DNA of 5,621 bases from Tectiglobus diatomicola (lineage in GTDB: Bacteria; Pseudomonadota; Alphaproteobacteria; Rhizobiales; Hyphomicrobiaceae). The position numbers were made by a program, and so were the translations under genes. The notes below the pieces were generated by a model. The model saw only the letters and a list, made by a program, of their open reading frames with translations, was not told where the DNA came from and ran no database searches. The stretch lies in assembly GCA_039583345.1 (NCBI GenBank), contig JAZDSJ010000013.1:1-5621 (forward strand), in the 5' to 3' direction. Below, piece by piece: positions 1 through 5,621 of this stretch (within the stretch, counting starts at the first letter, position 1; each line of letters begins with the position of its first letter).

Positions 1-5
1 ATATA

Positions 6-34
6 TTGACACGAAGCGATCTATTATGCATATT
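6..34 (+). promoter_or_regulatory. candidate rrn promoter (-35 TTGACA, -10 CATATT)
   Basis: A perfect sigma-70 -35 hexamer TTGACA lies at 6-11. With a 17-base spacer the -10 would be CATATT at 29-34, which matches TATAAT at four of six positions. A GC-rich discriminator (GGCG) follows at 35-38, and transcription would start near 41-43. The better-looking TATTAT at 22-27 is only 10 bases from the -35, which is too close. The promoter lies about 110 bases before boxA, a normal place for an rrn promoter. Upstream elements and further tandem promoters may lie outside the window. Confidence 0.55.
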
Positions 35-147
35 GGCGTTCTGCTTAAAACTTACTAAGTAAAGCAGTAAGACAGTGCATACGATTCTGGCGATAATTGC
101 AATACTAAACACTGTAATTCACCAGTTTTGCGCAGCTAACTGTCATT

Positions 148-160
148 TGCTCTTTGACAA
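148..160 (+). promoter_or_regulatory. rrn boxA antitermination element
   Basis: TGCTCTTTGACAA closely matches the enterobacterial rrn boxA core TGCTCTTTAACA. In the nascent RNA, boxA is bound by NusB/NusE(S10), which with NusA, NusG and SuhB makes RNA polymerase resistant to Rho during transcription of long untranslated rRNA. Its place, downstream of the promoter and just before the 16S processing arm, is the usual one in rrn leaders. Confidence 0.85.
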
Positions 161-172
161 TTTATACATAAT

Positions 173-200
173 AGGAAGAGAAACGCAGGCGGCGGAGTTC
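173..200 (+). promoter_or_regulatory. 16S precursor processing stem, 5' arm (probable RNase III substrate)
   Basis: Bases 173-200 pair with 1942-1969 over 28 positions, with one C-U mismatch (186/1956) and two G-U pairs (189/1953, 175/1967). The stem loops out the whole 16S, as the RNase III stem does in other rrn operons. It lies about 180 bases before the mature 16S 5' end, farther than in E. coli (about 115), so a long 5' piece must be removed after the first cleavage. Confidence 0.88.
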
Positions 201-261
201 AGCGGTCTGTTGAGCCTTGAGCTTAACGGACGTACTAAATTTCTGAGCGAAGCCATCTCGT

Positions 262-322
262 TTTAGCTTTTACATCACATCTATGCTTTTTAGGTATAGA
301 CATGCATTAGATAGAAGCTAAA
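262..322 (+). other. leader hairpin just upstream of 16S
   Basis: TTTAGCTT (262-269) pairs with AAGCTAAA (315-322). Inside it, ATCTATGC (279-286) pairs with GCATTAGAT (304-312) with one bulged T. The two nested stems form an AT-rich hairpin between the RNase III stem and the mature 16S. Leader RNA of this kind can guide early 16S folding and 5' maturation in other bacteria; its role here is inferred. A crossing pairing with 331-336 is described in the findings. Confidence 0.55.
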
Positions 323-382
323 TACTTTAAGTGATGCTACTGGGCATAATTCCAGCTCAGAGAAGCCAGATATGATATTATC

Positions 383-1846
<1,464 letters not shown>

Positions 1847-1860
1847 ATTCTAGTCATGCT

Positions 1861-1876
1861 AACAGTTTACACTGTT
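1861..1876 (+). other. small spacer hairpin after 16S
   Basis: AACAGT (1861-1866) and ACTGTT (1871-1876) form a perfect 6-bp stem with a TTAC loop, 23 bases past the 16S 3' end. No T-run follows, so it is not a terminator. It is probably a structural element of the transcribed spacer. Confidence 0.5.
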
Positions 1877-1901
1877 CATCGTGGATTGTTTTTGGATTAA
1901 T

Positions 1902-1928
1902 GATTGAGTAATTGGAATACACTCAATC
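1902..1928 (+). other. spacer hairpin, 8-bp perfect inverted repeat
   Basis: GATTGAGT (1902-1909) pairs exactly with ACTCAATC (1921-1928) around an 11-base loop. It sits just before the 3' arm of the 16S processing stem, inside the RNA removed during 16S maturation. No T-run follows, so termination is unlikely. Confidence 0.55.
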
Positions 1929-1941
1929 TAAAAATTACGCA

Positions 1942-1969
1942 GAACTCCGCCGTCTTCGTTTCTCTTTCT
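1942..1969 (+). promoter_or_regulatory. 16S precursor processing stem, 3' arm
   Basis: This arm is complementary to 173-200, starting at GAACTCCGCCG and running through GTTTCTCTT. It lies about 104 bases after the mature 16S 3' end and 22 bases before tRNA-Ile, so cleavage here would separate the 16S precursor from the tRNA/23S part of the transcript. Confidence 0.88.
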
Positions 1970-1991
1970 TGCCATGGATGACCGTTCATCG

Positions 1992-2068
<77 letters not shown>

Positions 2069-2124
2069 TTAAAGGCTTGTGCAATCTAAATCGCACTTGA
2101 AGTTCTTTTAGCTTATCTAGAATT

Positions 2125-2200
2125 GGGGCCATAGCTCAGTTGGGAGAGCGGTAGCTTTGCAAGCTTCAGGTCGTCGGTTCGATCCCGTCTGGCTCCACCA
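2125..2200 (+). tRNA. alaT: tRNA-Ala (anticodon TGC)
   Basis: This 76-base tRNA has encoded CCA (2198-2200). The acceptor GGGGCCA (2125-2131) pairs with TGGCTCC (2190-2196) and keeps the G3-U70 wobble (2127/2194) that alanyl-tRNA synthetase requires. The D stem is GCTC/GAGC, and the anticodon TGC is at 2158-2160 in loop TTTGCAA. Two stem mismatches are visible. In the anticodon stem, GTAGC (2151-2155) against GCTTC (2163-2167) gives U28-U42 in place of a Watson-Crick pair. In the T stem, GTCGG/CCGTC gives U50-U64; from memory several alphaproteobacterial tRNA-Ala genes share the T-stem mismatch, whereas the anticodon-stem one is unusual. The tRNA decodes GCN codons. It lies 56 bases after tRNA-Ile in the same spacer. 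Confidence 0.97.
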
Positions 2201-2211
2201 CTTTAGGTGGT
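2195..2211 (+). other. hairpin overlapping the tRNA-Ala 3' end
   Basis: CCACC (2195-2199) can pair with GGTGG (2206-2210). In an alternative register, ACCAC (2197-2201) can pair with GTGGT (2207-2211). Both use the last bases of tRNA-Ala including its CCA, so the fold competes with the mature acceptor end. Only three T follow directly, so it is not a convincing terminator. Confidence 0.4.
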
Positions 2212-2247
2212 TTAGGAACATTTTTGTTGTTCAGATGAGTTTCATGG

Positions 2248-2258
2248 TTAGGAAGTGT
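2248..2258 (+). repeat. direct repeat copy 1 (TTAGGAAGTGT)
   Basis: This 11-base string is identical to 2411-2421, 163 bases downstream. A shorter TTAGGAA also occurs at 2212-2218. Copy 1 runs directly into TGCTTTTTTACC (2258-2269), which matches the rrn boxA core TGCTCTTTAACA at 9 of 12 positions. Confidence 0.6.
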
Positions 2259-2265
2259 GCTTTTT

Positions 2266-2286
2266 TACCTGGTACTTCTCCGGGTA
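2266..2286 (+). other. spacer hairpin, 7 bp
   Basis: TACCTGG (2266-2272) pairs with CCGGGTA (2280-2286) with one G-U pair, around the loop TACTTCT. The bases after it (TTGTTTATGG) are not a terminator-type T-run. It follows the first boxA-like string and may be a spacer antitermination or processing structure. Confidence 0.45.
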
Positions 2287-2410
2287 TTGTTTATGGAAAT
2301 AGTGAAGAGAGGATATCCCTGATATTTTACAAGACATACTGAAATGGCAGGATTTTTTACCATATAGCAGTTGTTTTTAATCGGGGTTATTTTAGAATTT
2401 CTGGTCTTTC

Positions 2411-2421
2411 TTAGGAAGTGT
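2411..2421 (+). repeat. direct repeat copy 2 (TTAGGAAGTGT)
   Basis: This is the second exact copy of the 11-base repeat. It is followed at once by the boxA-like string at 2423-2434, so the repeat and boxA-like pair together form a duplicated module within the spacer. Confidence 0.6.
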
Positions 2422-2422
2422 T

Positions 2423-2434
2423 TACTCTTTTGCA
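2423..2434 (+). promoter_or_regulatory. possible spacer boxA
   Basis: TACTCTTTTGCA matches the boxA core TGCTCTTTAACA at 9 of 12 positions, including CTCTTT. E. coli and other rrn operons carry a second boxA in the spacer before the 23S, which is where this one lies, about 70 bases before the mature 23S start. The match is weaker than that of the leader boxA. Confidence 0.45.
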
Positions 2435-2471
2435 AGATAGTCTTTAGACCTGTTAAAGGCTACGTCGGCAT

Positions 2472-2501
2472 TGGTAAGCATTGCTAATGAGAGCGATCAA
2501 G
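2472..2501 (+). promoter_or_regulatory. 23S precursor processing stem, 5' arm
   Basis: Bases 2472-2501 pair with 5291-5321, giving about 29 pairs that continue from helix 1 of the 23S out into the spacer. Interruptions are an A-A mismatch (2496/5296) at the mature boundary, a bulged A (5308) and one G-U pair (2474/5319). This is the typical RNase III substrate that brings the 23S ends together. Confidence 0.9.
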
Positions 2502-2624
2502 TGACTTAAGGGCATTTGGTGGATGCCTTGGCAGTAAGAGGCGATGAAGGACGTGGTACGCTGCGATAAGCTACGGTGAGGTGCGAACACCTTTTGACCC
2601 GTAGATTTCCGAATGGGGAAACCC

Positions 2625-2709
2625 ACCTTCGATAGCTAGAAATGCAAAACCTGCATTGCAAACTACTTTGTTTAATTCAGGTTTTGATTTCTGGTTATCA
2701 TATGAAGGT
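2625..2709 (+). other. intervening sequence in 23S helix 9
   Basis: In E. coli this site is a hairpin of about 19 nt. Here it is about 85 nt. The base ACCTTC (2625-2630) pairs with GAAGGT (2704-2709). After a one-sided bulge (2700-2703), 2631-2653 pairs with 2678-2699, with one bulged G (2644) and two G-U pairs. The loop 2654-2677 can form a small CAAA/TTTG stem. Alphaproteobacteria are known for helix-9 intervening sequences that RNase III cuts out, leaving a separate 5.8S-like 5' fragment. The adjoining helix 10 is intact (TTTATACT 2711-2718 with AGTATAAA 2732-2739). Confidence 0.85.
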
Positions 2710-2992
2710 ATTTATACTTTGAATATATAGGAGTATAAAAGCAAACCCGGTGAACTGAAACATCTAAGTAACCGGAGGAAAGGACATCAACCGAGACTCC
2801 GTTAGTAGCGGCGAGCGAACGCGGACCAGGCCAGTGCTCTTATTCAGAAAAGTGGAACCGTCTGGAAAGTCGGGCCTTAGTGGGTGATAGCCTCGTACAC
2901 GTAAATCTGATTAAGAGACTTGAGTAGGGCGGAACACGTGAAATTCTGTCTGAACATGGGGGGACCACCCTCCAAGCCTAAGTACTCCTTAC

Positions 2993-3039
<47 letters not shown>

Positions 3040-3598
3040 AATGAGGGGAGTGAAAGAGAACCTGAAACCGAATGCCTACAAACAGTTGGAGCCTGAAATG
3101 GTGACAACGTACCTTTTGTATAATGGGTCAGCGACTTAGTCTGGCGAGCAAGCTTAAACCGTTAGGTGTAGGCGCAGCGAAAGCGAGTCTTAATAGGGCG
3201 TTTAGTTCGTCGGATTAGACCCGAAACCAGCCGATCTATCCATGGCCAGGTTGAACGTATGGTAACACATACTGGAGGACCGAACCGGTGTCTGTTGAAA
3301 AAGACTCGGATGAGCTGTGGATAGGGGTGAAAGGCCAATCAAGGCTGGAAATAGCTGGTTCTCCGCGAAATCTATTTAGGTAGAGCGTCGGACGAATACC
3401 CTCGGGGGTAGAGCACTGGATGGGCTAGGGGTCCTCACCGGATTACCAAACCTAACCAAACTCCGAATACCGAGGAGTACTATCCGGCAGACACACTGCG
3501 GGTGCTAACGTCCGTAGTGGAGAGGGAAACAACCCTGACTGCCAGTTAAGGTCCCAAAGTCATGGCTAAGTGGGAAAGCATGTGAAACTTCCAAAACA

Positions 3599-3656
<58 letters not shown>

Positions 3657-3890
3657 CTAATAGAGGTTTTGCGGCGAAGATGTAACGGGGCTCAAGCCAT
3701 GCACCGAAACTGCAGGCTCGAAAGAGCGGTAGCGGAGCGTTCTGTAAGTCTGTGAAGGGAAACCTGTGAGGGTTCCTGGAGATATCAGAAGTGAGAATGC
3801 TGACATGAGTAGCGAGAGAAGAGTGAGAAACTCTTCCGCCGAAAATCCAAGGGTTCCTGCGTAAAGCTAATCTGCGCAGGGTTAGCCGGC

Positions 3891-3923
<33 letters not shown>

Positions 3924-4251
3924 GAACCACGTTAATATTCGTGGGCCAGTGGATGAGTGACGGATTGTGGCTGTTGTCATTCCTTATCGGATTGGATTGG
4001 CATCGAAGCAGTCCCTGGAAATAGCCTCCACAGAGACCGTACTCTAAACCGACACAGGTGGATTGGTAGAGAATACCTAGGCGCTTGAGAGAACTACGTT
4101 GAAGGAACTCGGCAAATTGCCCGTGTAACTTAGGGATAAGCGGGCCTTCAAATTGGGCAACCAGTTTGGAGGGGCACAGACTAGGGGGTGGCGACTGTTT
4201 AGCAAAAACACAGGGCTATGCTAAGTCTAAAGACGACGTATATGGCCTGAC

Positions 4252-4285
<34 letters not shown>

Positions 4286-4299
4286 GAGAGCTTTGAATT

Positions 4300-4390
<91 letters not shown>

Positions 4391-4462
4391 CGATCTCCCC
4401 ACTGTCTCCAACGTAGGCTCAGCGAAATTGAATTCCCCGTGAAGATGCGGGGTTCCTGCGGT

Positions 4463-4494
<32 letters not shown>

Positions 4495-4799
4495 GCTTTG
4501 CACTGGCATTCGTATTTGCATGTGTAGGATAGGTGGTAGGCTTTGAAGCGTGAGCGCCAGCTTGCGTGGAGCCAAAAGATGAAATACCACCCTTGTAAAT
4601 ATGGATGTCTAACCGCGGACCGTTATCCGGTTCCGGGACATTGCATGGTGGGTAGTTTGACTGGGGCGGTCGCCTCCCAAATTGTAACGGAGGCGTGCGA
4701 AGGTGGGCTCAGGTTGGTCGGATATCAACCGTCGAGTGCAATGGCATAAGCCTGCCTGACTGCGAGACTGACAAGTCGAGCAGAGTCGAAAGACGGTCA

Positions 4800-4873
<74 letters not shown>

Positions 4874-4902
4874 GATTCCCAAGAGTCCATATCGACGGAA
4901 TC

Positions 4903-4959
<57 letters not shown>

Positions 4960-4988
4960 ACGGCTGTTCGCCGTTTAAAGTGGTACGT

Positions 4989-5029
<41 letters not shown>

Positions 5030-5056
5030 TGCCGTGGGTGTAGGAGACTTGAGAGG

Positions 5057-5090
<34 letters not shown>

Positions 5091-5290
5091 CACCTCTGGT
5101 GGACCTGTTGTGGCGCCAGCCGCATAGCAGGGTAGCTACGTGCGGACGGAATAACCGCTGAAGGCATCTAAGCGGGAAATCCACCTCAAAACAAGGTCTC
5201 CCTAAGAGCCGTGGAAGACTACCACGTTGATAGGCCGGGTGTGGAAGTGCAGTAATGTACGTAGCTTACCGGTACTAATAGCTCGTTAGG

Positions 5291-5321
5291 CTTGAACGCT
5301 CTCATTAAGCAATGCTTATCA
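5291..5321 (+). promoter_or_regulatory. 23S precursor processing stem, 3' arm
   Basis: This arm is complementary to 2472-2501. The same bases can instead fold locally: GCTTA (5314-5318) with TAAGC (5322-5326) around a TCA loop, and AAGC (5307-5310) with GCTT (5314-5317). The local hairpins could form first in the nascent RNA and be replaced by the long-range stem. Confidence 0.88.
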
Positions 5322-5384
5322 TAAGCGTTTAATTACATAAGCCAGAAATTCTGATACTTCATATACGAACTTTACTGTTTCATT

Positions 5385-5502
5385 GACCTGGTGGTTATGG
5401 CGGGGTGGATGCACCCGATCCCATTCCGAACTCGAACGTGAAATGCCCCAGCGCCGATGGTACTTCATCTTAAGATGCGGGAGAGTAGGTCATTGCCAGG
5501 TC
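5385..5502 (+). rRNA. rrf: 5S ribosomal RNA
   Basis: This 5S rRNA is about 118 nt. The terminal helix is GACCTGG (5385-5391) with CCAGGTC (5496-5502), fully paired. Internal alphaproteobacterial 5S landmarks are present: TGGTTATGGCGGGG, TGCACCCGATCCCATTCCGAACTCG, GAAATGCCCCAGCGCCGATGGTACT, then helix IV CATCTTAAGATG and CGGGAGAGTAGGTC. The RNA sits in the central protuberance of the 50S subunit and binds L5, L18 and L25. It lies 85 bases after the 23S 3' end in the standard order. T5383-A5504 and A5382-T5505 can extend the terminal helix beyond a T-T mismatch, giving a short precursor stem. The exact ends may differ by one or two bases. Confidence 0.97.
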
Positions 5503-5514
5503 TATAAAGCAGTA

Positions 5515-5522
5515 TTTTTTTT
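5515..5522 (+). terminator. T-run after 5S, possible operon terminator
   Basis: Eight consecutive T start 12 bases after the 5S end. I find no strong GC-rich hairpin directly before them; the nearest stem is the 5S terminal helix ending at 5502. It could act as a weak intrinsic terminator using 5S structure, or termination may lie further downstream or depend on Rho. Confidence 0.4.
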
Positions 5523-5621
5523 ACGTGTAGTCTATCTCCTCTCTTCATGTCCAAAACAAATTTATTCGAATTTAAGCAATAATATCATGTAGGTTTACAA
5601 TGCCGGACTATTGCAATTTGA
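5523..5621 (+). other. AT-rich flank, no gene recognised
   Basis: These last 99 bases carry no recognisable gene. A 6-bp inverted repeat GCAATA/TATTGC (5576-5581, 5609-5614) with a 27-base loop and a 5-bp AAATT/AATTT repeat near 5558-5573 are within chance expectation for AT-rich DNA. The tRNA-fMet gene often found after 5S in alphaproteobacterial rrn operons is not present before the window ends. Confidence 0.6.

Larger units (their letters stand above)
1..382 (+). other. rRNA operon promoter and leader region (no protein gene)
   Basis: This gene-free stretch upstream of the 16S holds, in order, a candidate promoter, an rrn-type boxA, the 5' arm of the 16S processing stem, and an AT-rich hairpin region just before the mature 16S end. 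A 63-codon open frame starting with GTG at 75 crosses boxA and the processing arm. It has no visible ribosome binding site and no recognisable protein features, so I do not call it. G+C is low (20 of the first 60 bases), in sharp contrast to the rRNA genes, as expected for an AT-rich genome. Confidence 0.85.
2201..2471 (+). other. tRNA-Ala to 23S transcribed spacer (no gene)
   Basis: This T-rich spacer has no supported gene. A 61-codon open frame begins inside tRNA-Ala at 2157 and is a chance frame. The region holds an 11-base direct repeat with boxA-like strings, a 7-bp hairpin at 2266-2286, a weak hairpin at 2313-2325 (ATATC/GATAT), and then the start of the 23S processing stem at about 2472. 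Confidence 0.8.

Noticed and set aside
22..27. TATTAT as the -10 box of the promoter
   Set aside because: It is only 10 bases from the perfect TTGACA at 6-11, which is too short for sigma-70; CATATT at 29-34 has the right spacing.
75..266. 63-codon open frame in the leader
   Set aside because: It starts with GTG, has no ribosome binding site, and crosses boxA and the base-paired processing arm; the bases are explained by RNA elements.
346..355. Direct repeat ATAATTCCAG (346-355) and ATAATTCTAG (1844-1853)
   Set aside because: It is ten AT-rich bases with one difference; chance similarity cannot be excluded and no function is suggested.
2185..2189. U50-U64 mismatch in the tRNA-Ala T stem as a sign of decay
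   Set aside because: From memory, several alphaproteobacterial tRNA-Ala genes have the same GTCGG/CCGTC T stem, so this one is probably normal.
2157..2342. 61-codon open frame from tRNA-Ala into the spacer
   Set aside because: It begins inside the tRNA-Ala anticodon loop and has no ribosome binding site or recognisable protein feature.

Overview
This window is one complete bacterial ribosomal RNA operon and contains no protein-coding gene that I can support. The order is leader, 16S rRNA, tRNA-Ile(GAU), tRNA-Ala(UGC), 23S rRNA, 5S rRNA, all on the + strand, followed by about 120 bases of AT-rich flank. The open frames inside the rRNA genes are shadows of conserved structural RNA.

Organism: an alphaproteobacterium. 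Support comes from the 16S start (AAACUUGAGAGUUUGAUC), a short 16S of about 1455 nt, alphaproteobacterial signatures around the 790-1050 and 1000-1050 regions, the 5S sequence, the Ile-Ala spacer, and a helix-9 insertion in the 23S. The closest remembered 16S patterns are Rhodospirillales/Thalassospira-like, but I cannot run a search and do not name a genus. The flanks are AT-rich: bases 1-60 have 20 G+C and bases 5521-5580 have 19. Together with several changes at normally invariant 16S positions and a mismatched tRNA-Ala anticodon stem, this suggests a fast-evolving lineage, possibly host-associated. A reduced symbiont such as those related to Candidatus Endolissoclinum would fit, but that is only a guess.

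Layout: bases 1-382 hold a candidate promoter, an rrn boxA antitermination element, the 5' arm of a long 16S processing stem and a leader hairpin. The 16S runs from about 383 to 1837. Spacer 1838-1991 holds two hairpins and the 3' arm of the 16S processing stem. The two tRNAs (1992-2068 and 2125-2200) both encode CCA. Spacer 2201-2495 has a repeated 11-base element, each copy followed by a boxA-like string, then the 5' arm of the 23S processing stem. The 23S runs from about 2496 to 5299 and carries an enlarged helix 9 (2625-2709), which is probably excised by RNase III. The 5S is at 5385-5502, followed by a run of eight T.

How it works together: one transcript starts near base 41, is protected from premature Rho termination by boxA-bound Nus factors, and folds so that distant arms pair around the 16S (173-200 with 1942-1969) and the 23S (2472-2501 with 5291-5321). 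RNase III and later trimming then release the rRNAs, while RNase P and 3' trimming release the tRNAs. No new system is evident; the points of interest are unusual changes within this well-known operon.
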